From: Pseudomonas sp. PDM14
Lineage (GTDB): Bacteria; Pseudomonadota; Gammaproteobacteria; Pseudomonadales; Pseudomonadaceae
Direction of reading: 5' to 3'
Length of the DNA: 64,000 nt
Assembly: GCF_014851905.1 (NCBI RefSeq)
Contig: NZ_JACVAQ010000001.1
Location: forward strand, 682,001 to 746,000
Below are positions 18,007-26,399 of this stretch, piece by piece (positions within the stretch are counted from its first letter, which is position 1; the number at the start of each line of letters is the position of its first letter). The notes below the pieces were generated by a model. It did no database searches. It was not told the origin of the DNA and worked only from the letters and a program-made list of their open reading frames with translations. The position numbers were made by a program, and so were the translations under genes.

Positions 18007-18969
18007 TCAGACCAGGCTGTCGTCGATCACCAACACGACCTTGCCCGACACCTGATTGCTCGCCAGCGCCGCGAATGCCGCCTCGACGTCCTTGACCGCG
18101 AAGGTCTGCTCTAGCTGCGGCTTCAAACGGCCCTCGCCGAACAGCGGCCAGACGTGGTGGTTCAGCTCGCTGAGCAACTCCGCCTTGAACTGTTCGTCGC
18201 GGCTGCGCAGGGTCGAACCGATCAGCTTGATGCGCTTGCCGAGCAGCTGCGCCAGGTTCAGCTGGGCCTTGGTGCCGCCCATCAGGCCGATGTTTACCCA
18301 GCGGCCATCGCTGCCCAGCAACTCCAGGTTGAGTTCGGCGTAGGCGCCGCCGACGGGGTCGAGGATCACGTCGAACGGCGCGAAATCACGCAGGCTCGGC
18401 AAGTCGACATCGCGGATCGCCCCGCCCTGAGCCCCTAGCGCTTCGCAATACGCCAGGCGCTCGGCCGATCCGACGCTGACCCAGCAGGGATTGCCGAACG
18501 CCTTGCACAGCTGGATCGCCGCCGAACCCACGCCGCTGGCACCTGCGTGCAGCAGCACTTTTTCGCCCGCCTTGAGGGCGGCCAGCTCGAACAAATTGAG
18601 CCAGGCGGTGGCATACACCTCAGGCAGCGCTGCCGCTTCGGCCATGCTCAGGCCCTCGGGAATCGGCAGCGCATGGCGCGCATCGACCACCACTTCCTCG
18701 GCCATGCCGCCGCCCGCCAACAGGCAGCAGACGCGATCACCGACCTTCCAGGCGCTACCCGCACCAACTTCACTGACCACCCCCGAACACTCCAGGCCAA
18801 GGATGTCCGTGGTCCCGGCGGGCGGCGGATAAAGGCCGGCCCGCTGCAGCAGATCGGCACGATTCAGGCCGGCAGCGGCGACCCGCACACGAATCTGCCC
18901 TACATCGCAGGCGACGCGTGGTCGTTCGCACCATTCCACCTGCCCTTCGACGCCTTGCAATGCCTTCAT
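18007..18969 (-). CDS. NAD(P)H quinone oxidoreductase, zinc-type alcohol dehydrogenase superfamily
   Basis: A 320-residue medium-chain dehydrogenase/reductase of the QOR/PIG3 type. The N-terminal GroES-like domain contains GLNRADLLQRAGLYPPPAG and LGLECSGVV, and the Rossmann domain has LLHAGASGVGSAAIQL for NADPH. No catalytic or structural zinc cysteines are present, as expected for quinone oxidoreductases. It reduces quinones or other enones in the cytosol. It is convergent with the HAD gene and divergent from prc. Confidence 0.92.
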   Translation of the reverse strand: MKALQGVEGQVEWCERPRVACDVGQIRVRVAAAGLNRADLLQRAGLYPPPAGTTDILGLECSGVVSEVGAGSAWKVGDRVCCLLAGGGMAEEVVVDARHALPIPEGLSMAEAAALPEVYATAWLNLFELAALKAGEKVLLHAGASGVGSAAIQLCKAFGNPCWVSVGSAERLAYCEALGAQGGAIRDVDLPSLRDFAPFDVILDPVGGAYAELNLELLGSDGRWVNIGLMGGTKAQLNLAQLLGKRIKLIGSTLRSRDEQFKAELLSELNHHVWPLFGEGRLKPQLEQTFAVKDVEAAFAALASNQVSGKVVLVIDDSLV

Positions 18970-18987
18970 GCTGCCTCCATAGTGAAT

Positions 18988-19015
18988 AAGCCCCCCGGCC
19001 TAGAGCCGGGCTTTT
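18988..19015 (+). terminator. Terminator-like hairpin between divergent qor and prc genes
   Basis: CCCGGC-CTAGA-GCCGGG with flanking AAG/CTT and a TTTTT tail has the form of an intrinsic terminator reading rightward. It lies between two divergent start codons, so it cannot end either gene; it may stop antisense read-through from the left or act in the prc leader. Confidence 0.6.
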
Positions 19016-19101
19016 TGCATATGCCGCCTGGCTCGAACGGAACCGGGCGCCCTACATGACGGCCTAATATGCGTTATCACTTGCCATCGCGTCGAATCAG
19101 C

Positions 19102-21177
19102 ATGCAGCGTTTTCTCCCTAGCACCGCCCTCGCCCTCGTTCTGAGCTTCCAGGCCTTCACGGCACACGCCAAGACCGCTCCGGAAAACTGGGATTACCTG
19201 CAACCTGATCGCGAGCAGGTGATTGCCAGCCTGAACGTGGTGGAGTTGCTCAAGCGCCACCATTACAACAAGCCGCCGCTTGATGACGCCCGCTCGCTGA
19301 AGGTGTACGACGGCTACCTGAAGATGCTCGACCCGGCGCGCAGCTATTTCACTGCCGACGACATCACCGAATTCGACCGCTGGGCGAAGAAGTTCGACGA
19401 CCTGCTCAAGAGCGGCGACCTCGAGCCCGGCTTCATCATGTACAAGCGCCAGCTGGTACGCGCCCAGGAGCGCCTGAACTACGCCCTCGGCCTGCTGAAG
19501 AATGTCGACGCACTCGACTTCAGCGTCGACGAAAGCCTGCTGGTCGACCGCGAGAAAGCCCCGTGGGCGAAGAACACCGCCGAACTCGACGACCTCTGGC
19601 GCAAGCGCGTCAAGGATGAGGTGTTGCGCCTGAAACTGGCCGGCAAGGAAACCAAGGCGATTCAGGAGCTGCTGACCAAACGCTACAAGAACCAGCTCAG
19701 CCGCCTGCAACAGACCAGCGGCGAGGACGTGTTCCAGGCTTATATCAACGCCTTCGCGCAGACCTACGACCCGCACACCAACTACCTCTCCCCGGACAAC
19801 GCGGAGAACTTCGACATCAACATGAGCCTGTCGCTGGAAGGCATCGGCGCCGTGCTGCAGTCGGACAACGAGTACGTCAAGGTCGTGCGCCTGGTCCCGG
19901 CCGGCCCTGCCGAGAAGAGCAAGCAGGTCGCCCCGGCGGACAAGATCATCGGCGTCGCCCAGGGCGACAAGGACATGGTCGACGTCATTGGCTGGCGCCT
20001 GGAAGAAGTGGTCAAGCTGATCCGCGGACCGAAAGGTTCCAAGGTACGCCTGGAGGTCATCCCAGCCAGCAACGCGCCGAGCGACCAGACCAGCAAGGTG
20101 GTCAACATCACCCGTGAAGCGGTCAAGCTGGAAGAGCAGGCCGCGCAGAAATCGGTACTCAAGCTCAAGCACGACGGCCAGGAATACAAGCTCGGCGTGA
20201 TCAAGGTGCCGGCCTTCTACCTCGACTTCAAAGCCTTCCGCGCCGGCGACCCGAACTACAAGAGCACCACCCGCGATGTCAAACGCCTGCTCACCGAACT
20301 GCAGGCCGAGAACGTCGAGGGCATCGTCCTCGACCTGCGTGACAATGGCGGCGGCTCCCTGCAGGAAGCCACCGAACTGACCGGCCTGTTCATCGACCAG
20401 GGCCCGACCGTGCTGGTACGCAACAGCGATGGCCGTGTCGACGTGCTGGCCGACGAAGAGCCGGGCGCGTTCTACACCGGGCCGATGACCGTACTGGTCG
20501 ATCGCCTGTCCGCCTCGGCCTCGGAGATCTTCGCCGGCGCCATGCAGGACTACCACCGCGCGCTGATCGTTGGTGGCCAGACCTTCGGCAAGGGCACCGT
20601 ACAGACCATCCAGGAACTCAATCACGGTGAGCTCAAGCTGACCCTGGCCAAGTTCTACCGCGTCTCCGGGCAGAGCACCCAGCACCAAGGCGTGCTGCCG
20701 GACATCGCCTACCCGAACATCGTCGACACCAAGGAAATCGGCGAAAGCGCACTGCCCGAGGCCATGCCATGGGACAGCATCCGCGCAGCGATCAAACCCG
20801 AGGTCGATCCGTTCAAGCCGTTCCTGGCCGAACTGAAGTCACGCCACGATGCGCGCACCATCAACAACCCGGACTTCGTCTTCACCCGTGAGCGCCTGGC
20901 GCTCGGTCAGGAGCTGATGAAGGAAACCAGCATCAGCCTCAACGAGCAGAAACGTCGCGCCCAGCGGGCCGATATCGAAGCCCGTCAGCTGGCCCTGGAA
21001 AATGCCAAGCGCACCGCCAAGGGCGAGGAGCCGCTCAAGGAACTCAAGGAAGAGGACGAAGACGCCCTCCCCGTCGAGCCGGAGAAGACCAAACCCGAAG
21101 ACGATGCCTACCTGACCGAGAGCGGTTTGATCCTGCTCGACTACCTCGGCCTGAACGCGCAGGTGGCCAAGCACTAA
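19102..21177 (+). CDS. prc: Carboxy-terminal processing protease Prc (tail-specific protease, AlgO)
   Basis: A 691-residue periplasmic protease with signal peptide (cleavage near AHA-KT), N-terminal Prc domain, a PDZ domain (about residues 230-320), an S41 catalytic domain with GGGSLQEATELTGLF, the serine in SASASEIFAG and the lysine about 25 residues later in GQTFGKGTVQ, and a C-terminal DUF3340 region rich in glutamate and lysine. Prc degrades periplasmic proteins with nonpolar C-termini; in P. aeruginosa (AlgO) it helps destroy MucA and so affects alginate. The in-frame ATG at 19069 is possible but gives a poorer signal. Confidence 0.95.
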   Translation: MQRFLPSTALALVLSFQAFTAHAKTAPENWDYLQPDREQVIASLNVVELLKRHHYNKPPLDDARSLKVYDGYLKMLDPARSYFTADDITEFDRWAKKFDDLLKSGDLEPGFIMYKRQLVRAQERLNYALGLLKNVDALDFSVDESLLVDREKAPWAKNTAELDDLWRKRVKDEVLRLKLAGKETKAIQELLTKRYKNQLSRLQQTSGEDVFQAYINAFAQTYDPHTNYLSPDNAENFDINMSLSLEGIGAVLQSDNEYVKVVRLVPAGPAEKSKQVAPADKIIGVAQGDKDMVDVIGWRLEEVVKLIRGPKGSKVRLEVIPASNAPSDQTSKVVNITREAVKLEEQAAQKSVLKLKHDGQEYKLGVIKVPAFYLDFKAFRAGDPNYKSTTRDVKRLLTELQAENVEGIVLDLRDNGGGSLQEATELTGLFIDQGPTVLVRNSDGRVDVLADEEPGAFYTGPMTVLVDRLSASASEIFAGAMQDYHRALIVGGQTFGKGTVQTIQELNHGELKLTLAKFYRVSGQSTQHQGVLPDIAYPNIVDTKEIGESALPEAMPWDSIRAAIKPEVDPFKPFLAELKSRHDARTINNPDFVFTRERLALGQELMKETSISLNEQKRRAQRADIEARQLALENAKRTAKGEEPLKELKEEDEDALPVEPEKTKPEDDAYLTESGLILLDYLGLNAQVAKH

Positions 21178-21218
21178 TCGGCGCGGTCATCAAAGCGTCA
21201 TCGTTCTGTCGTGAAATG

Positions 21219-21252
21219 AAGGGCCGGTAGCGATACCGGCCCTTTCGTTTTT
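21219..21252 (+). terminator. Intrinsic terminator of prc
   Basis: AAGGGCCGGTA-GCGA-TACCGGCCCTT is a perfect 11-bp stem followed by TCGTTTTT. It separates prc from the EAL-GGDEF gene, which therefore needs its own promoter or read-through. Confidence 0.92.
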
Positions 21253-21273
21253 CCGGCCAGTCGAGAGCCCACA

Positions 21274-23022
21274 ATGACCGTCACCGAGCAGTTGAGCGCG
21301 CTGGAACACATCCTCGCTCACGGCGACTTGCATACCCTTTTCCAACCCATCGTCGCCCTCTCGGAGCGACGCATTCTCGGCTACGAAGCCCTCACCCGCG
21401 GCCCCTCCAACAGCCCCCTGCACTCCCCCATCGCGCTGTTCAGCGTGGCACGCAACAGTGGCCGCCTGAGCGAATTGGAACTGATCAGCCGACGCAGCGC
21501 CTGCCGACGTTTTCGTGATCTCAAGCTCGATGGCAAGCTGTTCCTCAACGTCTCCCCCGAATCCATGCTCGAACCCACGCACCAGCCGGGGCGCACCCTC
21601 AAGCTGCTGCAGGAGTTCGGCATCACCCCGGACCAGGTGGTGATCGAGCTGACCGAACAGGCCGCCATCGAGGACTTCAGCCTGCTCGACACCGCCCTGC
21701 ACCACTACCGCGCCATGGGCTTCTCCATCGCCCTCGACGACCTCGGCGCCGGCTATTCGAGCCTGCGCCTGTGGTCGGAGCTGCGCCCGGACTACGTGAA
21801 GATCGACCGTCACTTCATCGACGGCATCCACCAGGATGCGGTGAAGCGCGAGTTCGTCGACTCCATCCTGAAGATGGCCAAGGCCTCGCGCGCCCAGGTC
21901 ATCGCCGAGGGCATCGAACTCAAGGAAGAGCTCGCGGTGCTCTGCGAGATGGGCGTCGACCTGGTTCAGGGCTACCTGCTCGGCCGCCCCGCCGAACAGC
22001 CCAGTCGCGACGCACGGGAATTGCCCCTGGGCAACAACGCCAATGGCCTGCACGAGGAGAGCAGCGACCTCGAAGCCCTGCTCAACAAGCAGCTGGCGGT
22101 ACGCCACGACATGGCCACGGCGCAGGTGCTGGAAGCCTTCCGCGCGCAGGCCAACCTCAACTCGCTGGCGATTCTCGATGAGCAGGACCAGCCGGTTGGC
22201 ATCGTCCACCGCAACGCCCTCTCCGATGCGCTGCTGAAACCCTTCGCCACCGACCTGTTCGCGCGCAAGCCGATCAGCCGCCTGATGAGCAGCGACTTTC
22301 TCGCCGTCGACATCAGCCAGTCGCTGCAGCAGGTCAGCCGCCTGCTCACCAGTCGCGCCCGGCAACGCATCGAGGAAGACTTCATCATCACCGAGGGCGG
22401 CAGCTACCGCGGCGTTGGCCGGGTGATCGACGTGCTCAAGCTGATTACCGAACTGAAGATCCAGCAGGCCCGCTACGCCAACCCGCTGACCCTGCTGCCC
22501 GGCAACGTGCCGATCCAGCAGTGCCTGACCCGCCTCCTGCAGCAAGGCCGTGAGGCCGCGGTGTGCTACGTCGACATCGACAGTTTCAAGCCCTTCAACG
22601 ACCTCTACGGCTACGCCCGTGGTGACGAGGTGCTGTTGTGCCTGGCACAGTGCCTGAACGAACGCGTCGACCCCAGCCGCGACTTCGTCGGCCATATCGG
22701 CGGCGATGACTTCATGCTGGTACTGGGCTCGGAAGACTGGCGTACCCGCATCCAGCAACTGCTCGAAGACTTTCAGGGCCAATGCCGGCGCTTCTACCGC
22801 GAGGAACACCTGCAGGCCGGCTGCTTCATCGCGCACAACCGCAAGGGTCGCCGCGAGGAGTTTCCGCTGCTGTCGTTATCGGTCGGCGTGGTGCAGCTGC
22901 AAGCCAGCGACGGCGCGAGCATGGACGCCAGTCAGCTGGCGGAACTCGCCTCGGAAGCCAAGCGCCGTGCCAAGGCGGTGCCCGGCTACAGCCTGCACGT
23001 GCTGGAAAATCTGTCAGCCTAG
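21274..23022 (+). CDS. EAL-CBS-GGDEF cyclic-di-GMP protein
   Basis: A 582-residue cytoplasmic protein in the order EAL (about 1-250), a CBS pair (about 265-395) and GGDEF (about 415-580). The EAL site looks complete: GYEALTRG, FLNVSP, ELTEQ, DDLGAGYSSL, KIDRHFID, IAEGIE and QGYLLGRP, so phosphodiesterase activity is likely. The GGDEF signature is GGDDF, and no RxxD inhibition site sits five residues before it; cyclase activity is uncertain. The CBS pair probably senses an adenine nucleotide. The position beside prc is the same as I recall in P. aeruginosa (PA3257-PA3258). Confidence 0.93.
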   Translation: MTVTEQLSALEHILAHGDLHTLFQPIVALSERRILGYEALTRGPSNSPLHSPIALFSVARNSGRLSELELISRRSACRRFRDLKLDGKLFLNVSPESMLEPTHQPGRTLKLLQEFGITPDQVVIELTEQAAIEDFSLLDTALHHYRAMGFSIALDDLGAGYSSLRLWSELRPDYVKIDRHFIDGIHQDAVKREFVDSILKMAKASRAQVIAEGIELKEELAVLCEMGVDLVQGYLLGRPAEQPSRDARELPLGNNANGLHEESSDLEALLNKQLAVRHDMATAQVLEAFRAQANLNSLAILDEQDQPVGIVHRNALSDALLKPFATDLFARKPISRLMSSDFLAVDISQSLQQVSRLLTSRARQRIEEDFIITEGGSYRGVGRVIDVLKLITELKIQQARYANPLTLLPGNVPIQQCLTRLLQQGREAAVCYVDIDSFKPFNDLYGYARGDEVLLCLAQCLNERVDPSRDFVGHIGGDDFMLVLGSEDWRTRIQQLLEDFQGQCRRFYREEHLQAGCFIAHNRKGRREEFPLLSLSVGVVQLQASDGASMDASQLAELASEAKRRAKAVPGYSLHVLENLSA

Positions 23023-23484
23023 GCCGAGCTCGCTGGCGCGGCGCTCGTACTGCGCCGCCAGGCTGGCATCGGCAGCAAGGCCTGGCCCGCCTTCGCGGTA
23101 GAGCACAGCCAGGCGATGCGCGGCCAGCGGATGGCTGGCGCTGGCGGCCATCACCCACCAGCGGGCAGCCTCGGCGCCATCGGGGGTGTGACGGGTATCG
23201 CCGCTGAGCGCGCTCAGGCCGACCTGATAAGCCGCCTTGCCGTCGCCGGCCTGAGCAGCCAGACGCAGCAGACGCAAGCCCTCCTCCCGCGCGCCCAGCC
23301 CCTGCCCGCGGAACAGCAACAGGTGACCGTAGAAGCTCTGTGCGACGACATCGCCCTGCGCCGCCATGCGCGCGAACTGCCCCTGCATCCAGTCCCAGGC
23401 TCGCGGCTGTTGCACCAGCCAACGCCACTGGAACAATTGACGTGCCAGCAGGTAGCCGATGCGCGCACGCAGCCGCCAGAACAT
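23014..23484 (-). CDS. Sel1-like repeat protein
   Basis: A 156-residue protein starting at the ATG that overlaps the stop of the preceding gene (TGATG). The N-terminal 30 residues are basic and tryptophan-rich (FWRLRARIGYLLARQLFQWRW); the rest has about three Sel1/TPR-like helical repeats with the alanine/glycine spacing seen in AAQAGDGKAAYQVGLSAL and AASASHPLAAHRLAVLY. Such repeats mediate protein-protein contacts. Its 3' end overlaps the convergent EAL-GGDEF gene by 9 bases. Third gene of an operon with the hypothetical and XRE genes. Confidence 0.8.
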   Translation of the reverse strand: MFWRLRARIGYLLARQLFQWRWLVQQPRAWDWMQGQFARMAAQGDVVAQSFYGHLLLFRGQGLGAREEGLRLLRLAAQAGDGKAAYQVGLSALSGDTRHTPDGAEAARWWVMAASASHPLAAHRLAVLYREGGPGLAADASLAAQYERRASELGLG

Positions 23485-23849
23485 CAGGCTTCCTCGGGAT
23501 AGGTGAATTCGAAAACCCGCGCCACTTCCGATGCATGCCAGGAAGCGGCGGCGATACCGTCGCACGGGCCGGCGAAACGCCCGAGGCGTACCACGCATTC
23601 GAAGAAGCCAGGGCGCGGCAAGCGACTGGCGCCCTGGCTGATCACCAGCGCGCTGCGCAGTGGCCGGTCCGCGCGGGCGTCGAGTGCGGCCAGGTGTTCC
23701 AGAGCAGCGGTCAGCGTCTGCATCGCTGGCGCGGGCAGCTGCAGGCGTTCAACCAGGGCGCGGTAGGTGAGCAGATGACGCTGGCGGCGCGCATCCTCCA
23801 GCTCGACGAGCAATGCCTGCCAGTGTTGCCGATGGATGCGCACGCTCAA
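23484..23849 (-). CDS. Hypothetical protein in XRE operon
   Basis: A 121-residue protein with no signal or membrane segment. The first half is helical and basic (QHWQALLVELEDARRQRH, then TYRALVERLQLPAPAMQTL, which looks like a small winged-helix or helix-turn-helix unit), and the second half contains RPLRSALVISQGASRLP and PGFFECVVRLGRF. I do not recognise the family. It overlaps the XRE gene by 4 bases and the Sel1 gene by 1 base, so the three are translationally coupled. Confidence 0.75.
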   Translation of the reverse strand: MSVRIHRQHWQALLVELEDARRQRHLLTYRALVERLQLPAPAMQTLTAALEHLAALDARADRPLRSALVISQGASRLPRPGFFECVVRLGRFAGPCDGIAAASWHASEVARVFEFTYPEEA

Positions 23850-24169
23850 GAGTAGTGCTCCCAGCCACTGACACCGAGCACCCGGGCCAGCGAGCGGCGG
23901 ATCGCGCCATCAGGCTCGCGCTCGCCACTCTCGATCAGACCCAGATAGTGCGGACTGATACCGACCGATCGCGCCAGATCGGCCTGCGACAGCCCCTGCG
24001 CCTCGCGCAGATTGACCAGTTCGGTGAAGGGTGGGCCGCCGGCTTCGTCAGTCGCCGGGACCTTGGCCGGTGCATTGCGTCCGGCAGCCTGCAGCAGCGC
24101 CTGGTACTCGGCCCAGGGCAGCACGGCGTATTCGGCTTCGCCGTCGCGGGAAATCACTTGCACACTCAT
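23846..24169 (-). CDS. XRE family regulator with antitoxin-like N-terminus
   Basis: A 107-residue protein. The N-terminal 30 residues (EAEYAVLPWAEYQALLQAAG) resemble the beta-hairpin start of Phd/RelB-type antitoxins; the C-terminal part is an XRE helix-turn-helix (LVNLREAQGLSQADLARSVG then SPHYLGLIESGEREP). The first gene of a coupled three-gene operon. It probably autoregulates. Toxin-antitoxin function is a possibility only: the downstream protein is not a known toxin. Confidence 0.85.
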   Translation of the reverse strand: MSVQVISRDGEAEYAVLPWAEYQALLQAAGRNAPAKVPATDEAGGPPFTELVNLREAQGLSQADLARSVGISPHYLGLIESGEREPDGAIRRSLARVLGVSGWEHYS

Positions 24170-24331
24170 TGCAACTCTCCATGGGGCAGCAGCGTCGTCG
24201 CGCCGACGCTCTCCTGACCGGTCGTCATCTTAACAACCGGGCGATAGGCAGAGGGTGACCCATAGCGCCCTTGCGTTACAAGAGCCAGCTGTATGCAGAG
24301 TGCACTGCCACAACTTCCTGGAAACGTGCGT

Positions 24332-24775
24332 CTACTTATGCTGCGCGGAAGGCTCGTCCGCGCTCGGCAGGCGTTCGATCACCGCCAGCTCACCGGGCGT
24401 CCGTTGCGCACGCCAGGCCTGGTATGCATCCAGCTCGCCACGCCAAGTACGCACCACCCAGGCCAGCACCGCCAGGTCATCGAGAAAACCGACACCCAAC
24501 AGCCAGTCGGGCACCGCATCGAGCGGACTGAGGAAGTACAGCAACCCAGCCACGACACTGAGCAGAGCCTGCTTGCTGACCGCACGATACTCGCCACGCC
24601 ACCAGGCCAGGCACAGCCCCTGCAGCAGTTGCAGAGCACCTTTCAGCCGACCGAGTTGCAAGCCGCCGCCACTGCCTTTTCGCGATACCGCCAAGAGCAA
24701 ACCTGGCAGTCGACCACGGGCCAAAAGCAGTTGCGCCGGGCGCAGGTAACGCCGCAAATTCCGGGGGATATTCAT
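24332..24775 (-). CDS. DUF1232 (YkvA family) membrane protein
   Basis: A 147-residue protein with a basic N-terminus and the DUF1232 core YFLSPLDAVPDWLLGVGFLDDLAVLAWVV split over about residues 80-108, where the SPIDxxPD and DD motifs are conserved in this family. One or two helices are probably membrane-embedded. Function is unknown. The upstream region contains the DnaA-box-like inverted repeat at 24816-24842, only 40 bp before the start codon. Confidence 0.85.
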   Translation of the reverse strand: MNIPRNLRRYLRPAQLLLARGRLPGLLLAVSRKGSGGGLQLGRLKGALQLLQGLCLAWWRGEYRAVSKQALLSVVAGLLYFLSPLDAVPDWLLGVGFLDDLAVLAWVVRTWRGELDAYQAWRAQRTPGELAVIERLPSADEPSAQHK

Positions 24776-24815
24776 ATCGATTCTCCGTAACCCGCATGCC
24801 TGCTGGGCTTGCCGT

Positions 24816-24842
24816 GGTTATCCACCGAAGCTGTGGATAACC
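24816..24842. repeat. Inverted repeat containing a perfect DnaA box
   Basis: GGTTATCCAC-CGAAGCT-GTGGATAACC is a perfect 10-bp inverted repeat. Its right arm includes TGTGGATAA, a perfect DnaA box on the minus strand; the left arm is one base off. The 15-mer GAAGCTGTGGATAAC recurs exactly at 39256-39270. Confidence 0.7.
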
Positions 24843-25098
24843 TTGTGCACAGATTCTGAATGATGCTGGCAAACGCCCGCACCATGGGCCCTCGCTACAG
24901 ATAGGGCACTTTTTGCTCAGTGCGTTAATTCATTACAAATCAACAAGTTACATTGTAAGCATTGCTCAGCTACGGCGTAACGGTGCGCTTGATGAGAGTA
25001 ACTCGCGCAATGTGCATAACCGTAACACTCGCGCTTGACTTCACCTTAAAACAGACCCTCGGGTCACCAGCCTGTTCATACCAAAGGCGCAGAAACGA

Positions 25099-25124
25099 CA
25101 ACGCCCCGACAAGGCGGGGCGTTG
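25099..25124 (-). terminator. Intrinsic terminator of the FKBP gene
   Basis: CAACGCCCCG-ACAAGG-CGGGGCGTTG is a perfect 10-bp stem 15 bp beyond the stop of the leftward FKBP gene. The T-tail on the minus strand is short (TCGTTTC). Confidence 0.85.
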
Positions 25125-25139
25125 CGTGTGGAGCCAGAC

Positions 25140-25850
25140 TTACTGCTGGGCAGCAGCCGGGTCCTTGATGGCCAGCAGTTCAAGCTCGAAAACCAGAACC
25201 GAATTGGCCGGAATCGCCGGGCTCGGGCTCTGATCGCCATAAGCCAGCTCGCTCGGAATGTACAGCTTGTACTTCTCGCCAACGTGCATCAGCTGCAGGC
25301 CTTCGACCCAACCCGGGATCACGCCGTTGACCGGCAGGTCGATCGGGCTGCCACGCTCGACGGAGCTGTCGAACACGCTGCCATCGGTGAGTTTGCCTTC
25401 GTAGTGAACGGTCACCACGTCAGTGGCCTTGGGCTGAGCACCTTCGGCTTTTTTCAGAACTTCGTACTGCAGGCCGGAAGCGGTGGTGGTCACGCCTTCT
25501 TTCTTGCCGTTCTCTTCGAGGAATTTCTTGCCAGCCTTGGCCGACTCTTCACTCACGGCGAGCATGCGCTCTTCGGCACGCTTCTGCAGGAAACCGAAGG
25601 CTTCTACCAGCTCTTCATCCTTCAGGCGCTGCTCTTTCTTGCCCAGTGCATCTTCGATGCCCTGTGCCATGGCTTTCGGGTCCATGCCCTCGATACCTTG
25701 CTGCGCCAGGCTCTTGCCCATGTTCAGACCGATGCCGTAGGACGCCTTCTGCTCAGGGGTCTTCAGTTCCACTTCTTTGCTTGGCGAATCACAACCGGCC
25801 AGTACCAGGCCTACCAGGGCAACCGCCGCGGCTAAACGATGTTGTTTCAT
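25140..25850 (-). CDS. FKBP-type peptidyl-prolyl isomerase lipoprotein (Mip/FkpA-like)
   Basis: A 236-residue protein with a lipoprotein signal (LVLAGC, Cys20), an N-terminal helical dimerisation domain (about 30-125, KASYGIGLNMGKSLAQQG onward) and an FKBP domain (about 130-230) with VTVHYEGKLTDGSVFDSS, VIPGWVEGLQLM and YIPSELAYGD. It catalyses prolyl cis-trans isomerisation and chaperones proteins in the periplasm, anchored to a membrane. The residue after Cys is Asp, the classic inner-membrane retention signal in enterics, though Pseudomonas rules differ. An AAGGA site precedes the ATG at 25850. Confidence 0.93.
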   Translation of the reverse strand: MKQHRLAAAVALVGLVLAGCDSPSKEVELKTPEQKASYGIGLNMGKSLAQQGIEGMDPKAMAQGIEDALGKKEQRLKDEELVEAFGFLQKRAEERMLAVSEESAKAGKKFLEENGKKEGVTTTASGLQYEVLKKAEGAQPKATDVVTVHYEGKLTDGSVFDSSVERGSPIDLPVNGVIPGWVEGLQLMHVGEKYKLYIPSELAYGDQSPSPAIPANSVLVFELELLAIKDPAAAQQ

Positions 25851-26022
25851 GCTTGATCCTTGTTGGTGCGCCCTGAGGCTATCGGTGAAAGCGCGAGCTT
25901 AGCAGGCCGCGTCGATCAATGGCTACGGCATAGGAGCCGAGCGACATCGATAAGTTCAGGTTGGCAAAGGATTTTTGGCGAATGAAGCGAAGTGTCACAG
26001 GAGGGGCGAAGCGAGGAAAAAA

Positions 26023-26099
26023 TGGCGCAGCGGACGGGACTCGAACCCGCGACCCCCGGCGTGACAGGCCGGTATTCTAACCGACTGAACTACCGCTGC
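26023..26099 (-). tRNA. tRNA-Asp (anticodon GTC)
   Basis: A 77-base cloverleaf including encoded CCA: acceptor GCAGCGG/CCGCTGC, D arm with GTTCAGTCGGTTAGAAT, anticodon loop CTGTCAC, T arm GCGGGTTCGAGTCCCGT. It lies 20 bp downstream of tRNA-Val on the same strand, so both come from one precursor. Confidence 0.97.
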
Positions 26100-26119
26100 G
26101 CGTAACCTCGTGAGCGAGA

Positions 26120-26195
26120 TGGTGGGTGATGACGGGATCGAACCGCCGACCCTCTGCTTGTAAGGCAGATGCTCTCCCGGCTGAGCTAATCACCC
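26120..26195 (-). tRNA. tRNA-Val (anticodon TAC)
   Basis: A 76-base cloverleaf with encoded CCA: acceptor GGGTGAT/ATCACCC, D arm TAGCTCAGCCGGGAGAGC, anticodon loop CTTACAA, T arm GGCGGTTCGATCCCGTC. It is the first gene of the Val-Asp tRNA transcript. Confidence 0.97.
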
Positions 26196-26216
26196 TTCAC
26201 TCTCGAAGTGGGGCGC

Positions 26217-26245
26217 ATTCTAGAGAGCGATCCAAACCTTGGCAA
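26217..26245 (-). promoter_or_regulatory. Sigma-70 promoter of the tRNA-Val-Asp operon
   Basis: On the minus strand TTGCCA (26245-26240), a 17-bp spacer and TAGAAT (26222-26217) are near consensus, followed by a GC-rich discriminator (GCGCCCC) typical of stringently controlled stable-RNA promoters. The tRNA-Val 5' end is 21 bp downstream of the -10 box. Confidence 0.8.
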
Positions 26246-26338
26246 GCTCTTTTTCAAAAAGAATTTTCCAGCAGTTCCAAAGGCTTAGGAGAACGGGGGC
26301 TGTTCGTCATTTTCACTCGCAAGAGGCTCGACTGCGGC

Positions 26339-26367
26339 TTGGACAATCCGCCCCGGCGGAGAATAAT
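26339..26367 (+). promoter_or_regulatory. Candidate sigma-70 promoter of rdgC
   Basis: TTGGAC (26339-26344), 17 bp, AATAAT (26362-26367). The -10 box differs from TATAAT at one position; the -35 is weaker. The rdgC ATG follows at 26400 with a GGAGAG site between. Confidence 0.5.
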
Positions 26368-26399
26368 GCGCGCTTTGCGCAATTGGAGAGTCAGCCCCC

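Larger units (their letters stand above)
24776..25139. other. Gene-free region between DUF1232 and FKBP genes
   Basis: This 364-bp stretch has no ORF with convincing codon use. It contains the inverted repeat at 24816-24842, a TTGTGCACA next to it (24843-24851), an AT-rich part around 24905-24965 with the small palindrome TTACATTGTAA, and the FKBP terminator at 25099-25124. The promoter for the leftward DUF1232 gene must lie here. A small RNA cannot be excluded. Confidence 0.6.

Noticed and set aside
19000..20688. 562-codon open frame antisense to prc
   Set aside because: Valine/alanine/glutamine-rich shadow sequence without domains; prc is unambiguous on the other strand.
24962..25168. 68-codon ORF in the DUF1232-FKBP intergenic region
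   Set aside because: Reads through the FKBP terminator and into the FKBP gene on the opposite strand; no binding site.
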